The notes: generated by a model not told the origin, from the letters alone. Shown: positions 52,173-61,566, counted from the first letter of the stretch. The stretch is 64,000 bases of DNA from an uncultured Enterorhabdus sp. (GCA_947645965.1 CANSES010000001.1:1-64000), one strand, 5' to 3'. Numbers and translations: made by a program.

Positions 52173-53450
52173 CTAACGGCCCTTCTTCATCTTGGCGGCG
52201 ATCTCCTCGGCGGACAGCTGGGTCTCCACGAACAGGTCGTCGGAATCCAGGCCGAAGGCGGTGTGTAGGCACTGCACGGCCTGCACGGCCTGGGCCGCGT
52301 CCACGATCATGGACAGGCGGATCGGCGAGGTGGAGATGGCCATGATGTTGATGTTGTTGTCGCCCAAAGTCTGGAACGTGCGCGATGCCACGCCCGGCGA
52401 CGACTTCATGCCCGTGCCCACCAGGCTCACCTTCGCGATGTCCTCGTCCACGATGAACTCGCGGGCGCCGATCTCGGGCACGATGCGCTCCATGGTCTCG
52501 ATGGCCCGGGGCAGATCGGCCGCGGGGGTGGTGTAGGAGATGTCGGTGAAGCCGGCCTCGGACACGTTCTGGATGATCATGTCCAGGTTCACGTTGTTCG
52601 CGGCAAGCGCCGAGAACACCTTGGCGGCCACGGACGGGGCATCGGGCACCCGGCGCACGGTCACCTTCACCTCGGACGTGTCGCTGGCGATGCCGGTGAT
52701 GACGGCCTCCTCCATTTCGTATTCCTCCTTCACGTAGGTTCCCTCCGCATCGGAAAAGGCGGAACGGGAATGGATGACCACTTTCCACTTGCGGGCGAAC
52801 TCCACCGCGCGGCTCTGCAGCACGCCCGAGCCGGCGCTGGACAGCTCCAGCATGTCGTCGTAGCAGATGGAATCCAGCTTGCGCGCCCGCGGGGCGATGC
52901 GCGGGTCGGTGGTGTAGACGCCGTCCACGTCGGAGTAGATCTCGCACACGTCGGCGTTGATGCCCCAGGCGATGGCCACGGCCGTGGTGTCGGAGCCGCC
53001 GCGTCCCAGCGTGGTGATGTCGTCGTTGGCGTCGATGCCCTGGAAGCCCGCCACCACGGGGATGACCCCGGCGGCTAGGGCGTCCAAGATGCGCTCGTTG
53101 TGCACCTTCACGATTTTCGCCTTGTTGTGGGTGCCGTCGGTCTCGATGCCGGCCTGGCGCCCGGTGAAGCTCATGGCCTTGTAGCCCATGTTCTCGATGG
53201 CCATGGCCAAAAGGGTCATGGACACCTGCTCGCCGGTGGACAGCAGACGGTCGAGCTCGCGGGCCGGGGGCGCGGCGGTCACCGCGCTGGCAAGCCCCAT
53301 CAGCTCGTCGGTGGTCTTGCCCATGGCCGACACCACCGTCACCACCTCGTTGCCCTGCTGACGCATCCGCACCAGCCGCTTCGCGACGTTCTTGATGCGC
53401 TCCGGCGAGGCAACGGATGTGCCGCCGAACTTCGCAACGATCAAAGCCAT
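52173..53450 (-). CDS. lysC: Aspartate kinase
   Basis: A 425-residue monofunctional aspartokinase catalysing the first step from aspartate to the lysine/threonine/methionine family. It has the KFGGTSVA nucleotide motif at residue 6, TTLGRGGSDTTAVAIAW in the kinase domain, and two C-terminal ACT domains (AKVFSALAANNVNLDMI and SRTFQTLGDNNINIMAIST) that should bind lysine or threonine as feedback inhibitors. AAGGAG sets the ATG. I looked for a lysine riboswitch in the short upstream region and see none. Confidence 0.95.
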   Translation of the reverse strand: MALIVAKFGGTSVASPERIKNVAKRLVRMRQQGNEVVTVVSAMGKTTDELMGLASAVTAAPPARELDRLLSTGEQVSMTLLAMAIENMGYKAMSFTGRQAGIETDGTHNKAKIVKVHNERILDALAAGVIPVVAGFQGIDANDDITTLGRGGSDTTAVAIAWGINADVCEIYSDVDGVYTTDPRIAPRARKLDSICYDDMLELSSAGSGVLQSRAVEFARKWKVVIHSRSAFSDAEGTYVKEEYEMEEAVITGIASDTSEVKVTVRRVPDAPSVAAKVFSALAANNVNLDMIIQNVSEAGFTDISYTTPAADLPRAIETMERIVPEIGAREFIVDEDIAKVSLVGTGMKSSPGVASRTFQTLGDNNINIMAISTSPIRLSMIVDAAQAVQAVQCLHTAFGLDSDDLFVETQLSAEEIAAKMKKGR

Positions 53451-53692
53451 GACGCCCTCTCCTTTTCAGAATGCGGGGAATCGCCTTCTCGGACCTTCCG
53501 GATAGACTTGAGCCACTATACCAAGAAATGGAAGGTACCGCCGCATATGTCGGTTTTCCGACGGTAGACGGGCGCGGGCCGCTGACGGACACGCCATTGT
53601 CTATGATGAGTCCGTTGCGTAATATGGGCACTTCGCTTTGGGCCGTCGAAGGCCCAGGGCATCCTGCCATCCATCTGTCGTGAGGAGCCTGT

Positions 53693-54745
53693 ATGCCGGC
53701 CATCATCGCCCATGACCTGTTCGCGAAGGACGTCTACCACGAGGTATTCGAGTCGGTGGGCGGCTCGCGCGATGAGGCCGAGGCCTTCCTGCTGGGCAGC
53801 CAAGGGCCCGATCCGCTGTTCTTCGCGGCCGTCGATCCGCGCTTCGGCGCCTTCGGGCGGCTGGGTACCACCATCCACCAGACGCGCCCGACCGAGCTCA
53901 TCTGCGCCCTGAAGGCCGCCGTGCCCCGGCTGCCCCTGCGCGAACGATCCCGGGCGCGGGCCTACGTGCTGGGCTTTCTCTGCCACTACGAGCTGGACCG
54001 CGCCGTGCATCCCCTCGTGTTTTTCCAGGTGAACGCCTTGTGCGCGGCGGGCGTGGAAGGGCTGGGGGCCGAAGACGCCAGCGAGGTGCACGCCGTGATC
54101 GAGACCGAGCTGGACGAGCTGGCGCTCACGGCCAAGCGCGGCGAGACCGTGGCCCAATTCAACCCGGCCACCGCCACCCTGAAGGGCAGTCCGGCGCTGC
54201 TTTCCACCCTGTCGCGCCTCTATACCTTGGCCGTGCGCGACGCCTATGGGCTCGCCATCCCCGACAGCCTGTTTTCCGCCGGCGTGCGGGCCGAGCGCGC
54301 CGCTTGGCGCGTGCTGTACTCGCCCAGCGGCTGGAAGCGCCAAGCGCTGGGCGCCGTCGAGCGCCTCGTGCGCCGCCACTCCCTGGCCGCGGCCTTAAGC
54401 CACCGCGCCGCCACGCGCACTAGCAGCTCCTTCGCCAACCTGGACCGACAGTCCTGGGAGAACCCCTTCACCGGCCAGGTGAGCACCGCGTCCTTCTGGG
54501 ACCTCTATGAGCGTGCCCGCACCGCGGCCCTGGCGGCCATCGCCACCGTGGACGATGACGGCTTCTCCCGCGCCGACGCCGAGCGCCTCACCGGCGACCT
54601 GAACTTCTACGGTGAGCCGGTCGTCGCCCGCGTCATGGCCGTGGAGGACGTGGCCGCCCCCGCCGACGGCGGCGGCACCCGAGCCGACGCCGCAACCATC
54701 CCCGAAGACCCCTCCGCCACCGACCGCGCCTCCGATAAGCGCTAG
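53693..54745 (+). CDS. Zinc-dependent phospholipase C-like protein
   Basis: A 350-residue, mostly helical protein matching the zinc-dependent phospholipase C domain. It has an N-terminal AHDLFAKDVYHEV, LLGSQGPDPLFF, IHQTRPTELI, and FLCHYELDRAVHPLVFF, whose His and Asp residues are the likely zinc ligands. There is no obvious signal peptide, unlike secreted clostridial enzymes, so it may act inside the cell. GAGGAG precedes the ATG. The next gene starts 12 nt downstream, forming an operon with the channel-like protein. Confidence 0.8.
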   Translation: MPAIIAHDLFAKDVYHEVFESVGGSRDEAEAFLLGSQGPDPLFFAAVDPRFGAFGRLGTTIHQTRPTELICALKAAVPRLPLRERSRARAYVLGFLCHYELDRAVHPLVFFQVNALCAAGVEGLGAEDASEVHAVIETELDELALTAKRGETVAQFNPATATLKGSPALLSTLSRLYTLAVRDAYGLAIPDSLFSAGVRAERAAWRVLYSPSGWKRQALGAVERLVRRHSLAAALSHRAATRTSSSFANLDRQSWENPFTGQVSTASFWDLYERARTAALAAIATVDDDGFSRADAERLTGDLNFYGEPVVARVMAVEDVAAPADGGGTRADAATIPEDPSATDRASDKR

Positions 54746-54757
54746 AACGGCCGCACC

Positions 54758-55927
54758 ATGGTAGCCACTGCCTTAGAAACCGCCTTCACCCTGCCCTTCT
54801 GGTTCGAGTTGGCCGCCACCATCACCGGCGGCCTGTCCGGCGGCATGTCCGCCGTGCGCGCCCGCTACGACATCTTCGGCTGCGTGGCCATCGCGTGCAT
54901 CACCGGCATGGGCGGCGGCATCATCCGCGACATCCTGCTGCAGAACTACGGCCTGTACGCCTTCCAGAGCCCCTGGTTCCTGCTGTCCTGCGCGCTTGCG
55001 GGCGTGGCGGTGTTCTACTTCGGCAAGCTGGCCACCTACCTCGATCCCATCGTGGATCTGCTCGACAACATCTCCGTGGCCCTGTGGGCCATCATCGGCG
55101 CCTCGAAGAGCCTGTCGGCCGGCCTCGGCATCATCCCGTCGGTGGTGCTCGGCACCATCACCGCCATCGGCGGCGGCATCTCCCGCGACGTGCTCATGAA
55201 CCGGCCGCCCGTGGCCTTCCAAACCGGGCCCATCTACGGCTCGGCGGCGCTTATCGGCTGCATCGTGTACTGCCCGCTGAAGGCCAACGGCATCCTGCCC
55301 GACTCCGCCGGCGCCCTGTGCGCGGCCCTCATCATGGGCCTGCGCTACCTGTCGCTCATCATGGGATGGCGCACCAAGCCGCCCCGCGACTATTCCGACC
55401 GCGTCGTGGAAAGCGTGGTGCGGCCGGCTCGGTTCATCGCCCGCAAGGTGCACGTGCCCGTGGGCAAGACCGCCCGAGAACGCGAGCGCAACCATAGCCG
55501 CATGGAGCGCTTCAAGCGGGGCGGCAAGCGGCTCTACGACCGTTTGAGCGGCCGTTGGATGGACGAGACCGGCGAGGCCGACGAGCCCACCATCCTCATG
55601 GACAAGATCGAGGTGCCCCTGGCGGCCGACGCCCCGGAGACGGCCGGCGAGCCCGATCCCTCCGACCGCCTGTTCGTCGACCGCGACGAACTGTACCGCA
55701 TCATCGGCCTGGAGCCCGAGCCGCGCCCCGAGCGCACCATGGACCCCTTCGAGCCCCAGACCCCCGAGCCGCGCAAGCCCTGCCACAACCCCCGCGAACT
55801 CAAGAAGAAGCGCGGCGCGAAGCGGGCCGCATCGGAGAAGGACGCGATCAGCACCGAGGGAGGCGAGCCCGCGCCCTCCGATCCGCCGGCGACGGATGAA
55901 AGCCCCGAGCCGCAGACGAATCCCTAA
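54758..55927 (+). CDS. TRIC/YadS-like channel family membrane protein with long cytoplasmic tail
   Basis: A 389-residue protein. The first ~205 residues carry about seven membrane helices with the duplicated GGI-RD signature of the prokaryotic TRIC (former UPF0126) family: GMGGGIIRDILLQNYG and IGGGISRDVLMNRPP. Family members conduct small cations. The following ~185 residues are hydrophilic, basic then acidic and Pro-rich, and absent from most relatives; they may regulate the channel or bind partners. Cotranscribed with the phospholipase C-like gene. Confidence 0.85.
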   Translation: MVATALETAFTLPFWFELAATITGGLSGGMSAVRARYDIFGCVAIACITGMGGGIIRDILLQNYGLYAFQSPWFLLSCALAGVAVFYFGKLATYLDPIVDLLDNISVALWAIIGASKSLSAGLGIIPSVVLGTITAIGGGISRDVLMNRPPVAFQTGPIYGSAALIGCIVYCPLKANGILPDSAGALCAALIMGLRYLSLIMGWRTKPPRDYSDRVVESVVRPARFIARKVHVPVGKTARERERNHSRMERFKRGGKRLYDRLSGRWMDETGEADEPTILMDKIEVPLAADAPETAGEPDPSDRLFVDRDELYRIIGLEPEPRPERTMDPFEPQTPEPRKPCHNPRELKKKRGAKRAASEKDAISTEGGEPAPSDPPATDESPEPQTNP

Positions 55928-55932
55928 ATGCC

Positions 55933-55968
55933 AAGCGGGGAACGAGCTTCAAGGCTCGTCCCCCGCTT
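55933..55968. terminator. Terminator between converging genes
   Basis: An 8-bp plus 6-bp stem split by one mismatch (55933-55947 with 55954-55968) and a TTCAAG loop, between the converging channel and DUF47 genes. Confidence 0.75.
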
Positions 55969-56017
55969 GCTTGCAGCGATCCGGGGCGCCGTTTGAGCCC
56001 CCGAACCTCGCCGCTGG

Positions 56018-56647
56018 CTACATGTTCTTCAGCAGGATGGTGCTCATCAGGTCGGCCGTGTGCTCACAGGCATCGCAGCAGCTCTCCATGAAGGCGTACA
56101 GGCGCGACCACTTCATCACGTGCATGGGATCGTCCGCGTGATTCACGTGCAGGCTGCGAATCACCTCCACGTACAGCGCGTCGGCCTCTTCCTCGTAGTT
56201 GCTCACGTCGATGACCAGCTGCTTGAACGACTTCGACTTCTTGAAGTTGCGGAAGTCCTCCATGGCGGCATCCACGGCCTTGCACGACTTGCGGATGAGC
56301 GTCGCGAAGCGCTTGGCATCCTCGGGAATCTCGTGCACGTCGAACATGTACAGGTACTGCAGCACATCCTCGATCTCATCCAGGATGGTGTCGAGGGCCT
56401 GGGCAAGCGCCACGATGTCCTCGCGATCGAAGGGGGGCATGAAGTCGCCGCCGACATGCTTGTAGATGTCGTGGTTGATCATGTCGCCCCCGTGCTCCAG
56501 CTCGTGGGCCTCGTCGAGCACGGCGCGCAGCGCCGAGGCGTCGGTGAAGTCCTCCATCGCGCGGATGAGGACGCTTGCCTCCTGCACCGCCAAATCGGAC
56601 AGCTCTTCGTACGCATGGAAGTAATCGTACTTGTGCTTCTTCGCCAC
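56018..56647 (-). CDS. DUF47/PhoU-like regulator of a phosphate transporter
   Basis: A 209-residue helical protein of the DUF47 (PhoU-related) family: YFHAYEELSDLAVQEASVLI near the start, acidic metal-binding motifs DEAHELEHGGDMINHDIYKHV and DTILDEIEDVLQY. Such proteins are encoded with Pit transporters and are thought to control them. It starts 18 nt after the pit stop codon in the same operon. Confidence 0.92.
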   Translation of the reverse strand: MAKKHKYDYFHAYEELSDLAVQEASVLIRAMEDFTDASALRAVLDEAHELEHGGDMINHDIYKHVGGDFMPPFDREDIVALAQALDTILDEIEDVLQYLYMFDVHEIPEDAKRFATLIRKSCKAVDAAMEDFRNFKKSKSFKQLVIDVSNYEEEADALYVEVIRSLHVNHADDPMHVMKWSRLYAFMESCCDACEHTADLMSTILLKNM

Positions 56648-56665
56648 TGGGAACTCCTTTTCGCT

Positions 56666-57721
56666 TTACAGAATGCAGAGGAACAATTTCGCGCAGATGA
56701 ATCCGAGGATGCCGCAGCCAGGGAAGGTGAGCACCCAGGTTTTCACCATGTCGATGGCGATGGACCACTTCACACCCTTGGGGTTCTTGGCCGCCCCCAC
56801 GCCCATAATGGCCGTGGTGTTGGTGTGCGTGGTAGAAACGGGCAGGCCGCCGAAGGTGGCCAGAAACAGGCTGGCGAAGGTGGACAGGCTGGCGGCGAAA
56901 CCCTGGAACGACTCCAGCTTCACCATATCCATGCCCACGGACTTGATGATGCGCTCGCCGCCCACGGCCGTGCCGATGCCCATGTTCAGCGCGCAGAACA
57001 CCATGAGCCACAGCGGCAGGGCCACATCCGACAGGTCCATGCCCATGCCGGCAGTCATCATGATGGCCAGCATGAAGATGGACATGAACTTCTGGCCGTC
57101 CTGGGCCCCGTGCATGAACGCCACGCCGGCGCCCGAGCAGATCTGAGCCCATTTGAAGAACGAGTTGGCCCGCTGGCGGTTCACGTTGCGAAACATCCGC
57201 CCGATCACCCTGTAGTTGAGCCAGCCCAGACCGAAGCCGAGCAGAGTTGACAGCAGGATGCCGTAGATCACCTTCATCCACTCGGCGCCGTTGATGGCGT
57301 CGAAGCTGCCCTGCACGGCGATGGCCGCACCGGTCAGGCCCGCGATGAGCGAGTGGGACTGCGAGGTGGGAATGCCGAACCACCAGGCCGCCACCCCCCA
57401 CACGATGATGGCCACCATGGCCGCCATCAGCGCCGTGAGCGCCTGGTGGGAGTCGCCGCCGAAGTTCACCATGGAAAAGACGGTATGGGCCACGGCCGTG
57501 GAAACGAGCGACACGAGCAGAAGGCCCAGGAAGTTGAAGACAGCCGCCATGATGATGGCGTGGCGGGGCTTCATGGCGCGGGTGGAGACCGCTGTGGCAA
57601 TGGCGTTGGGGGCGTCGGTGGCGCCGTTTACCACGATGACGCCGATGTTGAGCAGCGTTACCACCAGCAGGATGGGGTTCTGCACAAGCTCAGAGAGGAA
57701 AAAAGTCCACTCGATGGTCAC
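56666..57721 (-). CDS. pit: Low-affinity inorganic phosphate transporter (Pit family)
   Basis: A 351-residue membrane transporter with about ten helices and both family signatures: GATDAPNAIATAVSTRAM near residue 33 and AFMHGAQDGQKFMSIF in the second half. It takes up metal-phosphate complexes by proton symport. It starts with GTG after GGAAGGA. A 17-bp palindrome lies about 45 bp upstream. Operon with the DUF47 gene. Confidence 0.92.
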   Translation of the reverse strand: MTIEWTFFLSELVQNPILLVVTLLNIGVIVVNGATDAPNAIATAVSTRAMKPRHAIIMAAVFNFLGLLLVSLVSTAVAHTVFSMVNFGGDSHQALTALMAAMVAIIVWGVAAWWFGIPTSQSHSLIAGLTGAAIAVQGSFDAINGAEWMKVIYGILLSTLLGFGLGWLNYRVIGRMFRNVNRQRANSFFKWAQICSGAGVAFMHGAQDGQKFMSIFMLAIMMTAGMGMDLSDVALPLWLMVFCALNMGIGTAVGGERIIKSVGMDMVKLESFQGFAASLSTFASLFLATFGGLPVSTTHTNTTAIMGVGAAKNPKGVKWSIAIDMVKTWVLTFPGCGILGFICAKLFLCIL

Positions 57722-57762
57722 GGAGTTCCTTCCAACGGTCGGTTTCGCGCCAAAAAGCGCAA

Positions 57763-57779
57763 CAGGTAGAGTCTACCTG
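57763..57779. promoter_or_regulatory. Perfect palindrome upstream of pit
   Basis: CAGGTAGA-G-TCTACCTG, 8-bp arms around one base, about 42 bp before the pit start. It is a candidate operator; it does not match the enterobacterial Pho box. Confidence 0.45.
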
Positions 57780-57859
57780 AAGACGCCCCGTCAGCAACAC
57801 AGACTAGCGTATTTTTTTCGCAGACCGCGAAAGATACGCCCCGCCCCGCGAGCGGCCTT

Positions 57860-57951
57860 GCGGGCGGGCTGAAGCCCGCCCCTACGGAAAGGCCCCAACG
57901 AGGGACCGCCCCACCGGAGTCGCCTCTGTAGGGGCGGCCTTCAGGCCGCCC
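57860..57951. repeat. Paired REP-like palindromes
   Basis: Copies at 57860-57887 (core GGGCTGAAGCCC) and 57928-57951 (core GGCCTTCAGGCC) stand tail to tail between the pit and LuxR genes. The remaining gap holds no gene. Confidence 0.75.
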
Positions 57952-57983
57952 TCCGCCCCTATGGAAGCACGCGTCCTCCGCCC

Positions 57984-59525
57984 CTACGAGGGTTGCTCCT
58001 CCTCGGCTTCGCGGTCGATGAGCAACAGCAGCTCGGCCTGGGAGTGCACCCCCAGCTTCCCGTACAGATTCCGCATGTGGGTCTTCACGGTGGACTGGCT
58101 GACCACCAGCTTCTCGGCAATGTAGGGCGCGCGGTAGTTCTGGACCAGCAGGAACAGCACGTCGCGCTCCCGCGGCGTCAGCTCGAAGCGGTCCCCCACC
58201 GCGGCGCACAGACGGTCGATGGCCGGCCGCACGGGCGCGCCCACCGGCGTCGGCGCCCCGGCCGCGGCCGCCCCGATGCCAGATGCCCCCACGGCCTCCG
58301 AAGCGCTCGCCGACCCCGGAGCCCCGGCCCCCGGCACACCCGCGGCGGCGCCCTCACCTGCTCCACGAGAAGCGGCCGCACTCGCATGCTGGTGCACGTA
58401 CAGCAGAGCGAGCACGCTGGCCACGGCGAACACCACCAGCACCGTCACCACGGCCAGGGCCGCATAGGCCGATGCGGGCAGCAGGGCGTGCAGCCCCGAG
58501 AACAGGGCCCGAGCCGCGATGAGAAAGGCGAACGACCCGTACAGCGGGGTCGAGGACACCAATCTCCCTTCCCGCGACGGGAACAAAAACGGCGCCATCA
58601 GCACGTAGAACAGCACGACCTTATAGGTAGAGTCCACGATGAGGAAGTGCAGCGCCCACAGGTCGTCGGCCAGAGAGGCCGTGTAGAAGGCCATGAACGT
58701 CACCGGCACCACGACCAGGTCGAACACGAGCACGAAGCTGCGGTTCCACGCGAAGCGCAGGATCAGCCCGATGGCCACGGCCCCGATGATAATGGCCGCC
58801 CCGATGGCCGCCTGGATGTCGGTGGAGGCCACGGACTGCTGTTGCAGCTGCATCCAGGAATGCTGGGTGGAAATCGTCGTGGCGCGGCACAGCAGCGGCA
58901 GCGCCACCAGCCCCACGGCCACCACCCGCTCCCGCGCGGTGCCCAACGTAAACGTCGGCAGCGCCGGGGCGGTCACGGCCGGGCAGCGATCGGGACGGAA
59001 GGCGGCCAGCGCGACCCCCGCCGCCACGGGCAACAGCCCCAGGAACCCGTCGACCACCACCTGGGGCACGAAGGCCAGCGCCAGCGTGGCCACACCCGAC
59101 GCAAAGCAGCTCACGGCAATGACGCAAGCGGCCCGCCAGGCCCCCAGGCCAATAAGGCGCTCGCCCCACAGCACGACAAGCAGGCCGGTGCTGATGCGGT
59201 AGACGATGCGAATCTGCACCATCACGGCATCGCTGAACCCAGCGCCCCACATCAACAGCCAGGTAGACAAAGCCGCCACCACGGCCACGCTCGCGCGCAC
59301 TGCGCCCCAAGCCGCCAGATGGCGCCTCCGGCGCGCTAGCACGATGCCCGCCGCACCGATGAGGATGGCCTCACATATATAGGGTACGGGCGCGAACATC
59401 GAGAAGCTCACGGGATGTCCCACGGGCATGCGCTGGATTTCCAACACCATAAGGGCACAGGCCACGCCGATGACGGCGCAGAGCGTACCTTGTAAAGACG
59501 CTTTGAGCGAGCGTGGTGAATTCAT
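57984..59525 (-). CDS. Membrane-bound LuxR-family regulator
   Basis: A 513-residue protein with about twelve hydrophobic segments up to residue 385, an Ala/Gly/Pro-rich linker of about 55 residues, and a LuxR HTH at 447-513 (FELTPRERDVLFLLVQN). The ATG at 59525 has GGGGAGGG 6 nt upstream, better than the GTG at 59546. It is divergent from the flavoprotein gene at 59.7 kb, and a long perfect inverted repeat lies between them. Confidence 0.87.
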   Translation of the reverse strand: MNSPRSLKASLQGTLCAVIGVACALMVLEIQRMPVGHPVSFSMFAPVPYICEAILIGAAGIVLARRRRHLAAWGAVRASVAVVAALSTWLLMWGAGFSDAVMVQIRIVYRISTGLLVVLWGERLIGLGAWRAACVIAVSCFASGVATLALAFVPQVVVDGFLGLLPVAAGVALAAFRPDRCPAVTAPALPTFTLGTARERVVAVGLVALPLLCRATTISTQHSWMQLQQQSVASTDIQAAIGAAIIIGAVAIGLILRFAWNRSFVLVFDLVVVPVTFMAFYTASLADDLWALHFLIVDSTYKVVLFYVLMAPFLFPSREGRLVSSTPLYGSFAFLIAARALFSGLHALLPASAYAALAVVTVLVVFAVASVLALLYVHQHASAAASRGAGEGAAAGVPGAGAPGSASASEAVGASGIGAAAAGAPTPVGAPVRPAIDRLCAAVGDRFELTPRERDVLFLLVQNYRAPYIAEKLVVSQSTVKTHMRNLYGKLGVHSQAELLLLIDREAEEEQPS

Positions 59526-59564
59526 CAATGTCCCTCCCCTTTTCACTGCACCGTTATATCAGAA

Positions 59565-59607
59565 AAACGGTATGAACGTGGTTCTCACCTCCAATTTCAT
59601 ACCGTTT
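59565..59607. promoter_or_regulatory. 12-bp perfect inverted repeat operator between LuxR and flavoprotein genes
   Basis: AAACGGTATGAA (59565-59576) and TTCATACCGTTT (59596-59607) are exact inverse complements, 31 bp centre to centre, three helical turns apart. This fits a dimeric LuxR-type regulator; a third partial half-site ACCGTT is near 59550. Confidence 0.65.
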
Positions 59608-59732
59608 GTGGGAGGTGCGCGACCGCCCGACCGAGTAGGGTAGTTGCCACGGGCCGCGCCCCAAGGCTCCTTCCGCAGCTGGGCGCGGCCCGTCACACGA
59701 CCGAAGTACAACGTACGAAAGGAGAGGGAGTC

Positions 59733-61418
59733 GTGGAACTGAATCGTCGAGACTTTCTGAAGGGTGCGCTGGCAGTGGGTGCCGTCAGCGCCGCCGGTGC
59801 CGGGTTGGCGGCGTGCGCGCCGGCCGGCAAGGACAACCCGCAGACCGCTGAAACCGGCGGCATCGAGTACCCCGCAGGCCTGCAGGAGAGCGACTTCAAG
59901 GAGTCGCCCGTCGAGCTCGCCCCCATCACCGAATTCGCCGATGAGAAGACCTACGATGTCGTGGTCGTCGGCGCCGGCACCGGCGGCGTGCCGGCGGCCC
60001 TGTCCGCCCTCGAGGAGGGCGCGACCGTCGCCGTGCTCCAGAAGGAGTCGAAGGCCATCGCCCAGGGCGGCACCTGCTCCGGCGTGCTGCTGGACGAGAG
60101 CGACGAGCAGGGCGTCATGAACTACATCCAGGGCTTTCTGGAGGACTGCGGCTGGCGCGCCGACCGCAAGCTGACCGAGACCTACTGCAAGTACTCCGGC
60201 GAGGCCATTCGCTGGACCCAGGTGCGCACCGCCGAGGCCGGCTTCCCGCCCTACACCGTGCGCCCCACGGCCGTCACCGAGTACGAGGACGGCTCGAAGT
60301 GCTCCCGCCGTTCCATCATGTTCGGCCCGAAGCCCTTCAACAACGGCACCATGGTGGAGCACCTGGCCGAGCTGGCCGCCGAGCGCGGCGTGGAGTTCTT
60401 CTACTCCACCCCCGGCGTGCAGCTGATCACCGACGAGTCCGGCACCGTGACCGGCGTTATCGGCAAGAGCGGCAACGACTACATCAAGTTCAACGCCACC
60501 AAGGGCGTCATCCTGTCCACCGGTGACTACCAGAACAATCAGAGCCTCGTGGAGCGCTACTGCCCCGACGTGAAGGACTTCGACCGCAAGCAGAGCGGCA
60601 AGACCGGCGACGGCATCCTCATGGCCATGGCCATCGGCGGCGGCTTCGTGCCCGTGGGGCACTCCCACATGCTGCACGACTTCGACTCCGGCCCCATGTT
60701 CAACGAGCCCTTCCTCACCGTGAACGAGAACGGCGAGCGCTTCATGAACGAGGACTGCGTGTTCGAGGAGATCAACTGCGTGCTGCGCTATCAGCCGAAG
60801 CCCGGCTGGTACTCCCAGATCTTCGATGACGACTACGTCGCCCAGGTGACCGAGTGGGGCGGCAAGCCCACCGACAAGGAGAAGATCAAGCCCTACATGC
60901 CCGATGTGGAGATGGATCGCTCCGGCGAGAGCGGCGCCAACGTCATCGAGGGCCTCATCGACACCTACTGCTGCGATACCCTGGACGAGCTGGCCGGCAA
61001 GCTGGGCATCCCGGCCGACGCCCTGAAGAAGTCGGTGGAGCGCTACAACGAGCTGTGCGATGCGGGCTTCGACGCCGACTTCGGCAAGCAGGCCAAGTAC
61101 CTGAAGAAGATCGAGAAGGCGCCGTTCTGGGGCATCCACAAGCACGTGCGCGTGTCCGCCCTGTGCGCCGGCGCCACGGTGAACGAGAATTACCAGGCCA
61201 CCCGCACCGACGGCGAAGTCATCCCCAACCTGTGGATCACCGGCTTCTCCGCGGGCCAGCTGTGCGGCGCCCCCGACTGGTCCATGTACCAGGGCGGCAT
61301 GTCCGCCGGTCACTGCATCATGACCGGCCGCATCTGCGGTATCCAGGCTGCCACCGGCGGCAAGCTGGAGGCCTCGACCCCCATCACCGAGGCCGACGTG
61401 GTGGCCATCTCCGCCTAA
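59733..61418 (+). CDS. Tat-exported FAD-dependent reductase (fumarate reductase flavoprotein-like)
   Basis: A 561-residue flavoprotein with the twin-arginine signal NRRDFLKGALAVGAV and LAAC near residue 29. The FAD motif is VVVVGAGTGGVPAALSAL (about 74). The flavin-domain C terminus includes LWITGFSAGQLCGAPDWSMYQ. It should reduce an organic acceptor outside the membrane. It starts with GTG after AAAGGAGAGGGAG. It is the target most likely controlled by the adjacent LuxR. Confidence 0.9.
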   Translation: MELNRRDFLKGALAVGAVSAAGAGLAACAPAGKDNPQTAETGGIEYPAGLQESDFKESPVELAPITEFADEKTYDVVVVGAGTGGVPAALSALEEGATVAVLQKESKAIAQGGTCSGVLLDESDEQGVMNYIQGFLEDCGWRADRKLTETYCKYSGEAIRWTQVRTAEAGFPPYTVRPTAVTEYEDGSKCSRRSIMFGPKPFNNGTMVEHLAELAAERGVEFFYSTPGVQLITDESGTVTGVIGKSGNDYIKFNATKGVILSTGDYQNNQSLVERYCPDVKDFDRKQSGKTGDGILMAMAIGGGFVPVGHSHMLHDFDSGPMFNEPFLTVNENGERFMNEDCVFEEINCVLRYQPKPGWYSQIFDDDYVAQVTEWGGKPTDKEKIKPYMPDVEMDRSGESGANVIEGLIDTYCCDTLDELAGKLGIPADALKKSVERYNELCDAGFDADFGKQAKYLKKIEKAPFWGIHKHVRVSALCAGATVNENYQATRTDGEVIPNLWITGFSAGQLCGAPDWSMYQGGMSAGHCIMTGRICGIQAATGGKLEASTPITEADVVAISA

Positions 61419-61439
61419 GGCCGCTTCCGCTTCGCAGAA

Positions 61440-61482
61440 AGGGCGGGGGCCCGACTCCCACAGGATGTCGGGCCCCCGCCCT
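61440..61482. terminator. Long terminator hairpin
   Basis: A 16-bp perfect GC-rich stem (61440-61455 with 61467-61482) and an 11-nt loop, 21 nt after the flavoprotein stop and between converging genes; it could serve both strands. Confidence 0.8.
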
Positions 61483-61566
61483 GGAAAACCCACCCTCCCC
61501 TGCGCCCCGCACCCCTCCCGGCGGGGCGCCTTTTGCACGAGAGGGCATGCGGGGCGAACGCCCCTC

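Noticed and set aside
53451..53692. A lysine riboswitch or T-box upstream of lysC
   Set aside because: The leader is short and I find no matching conserved stems or a T-box sequence.
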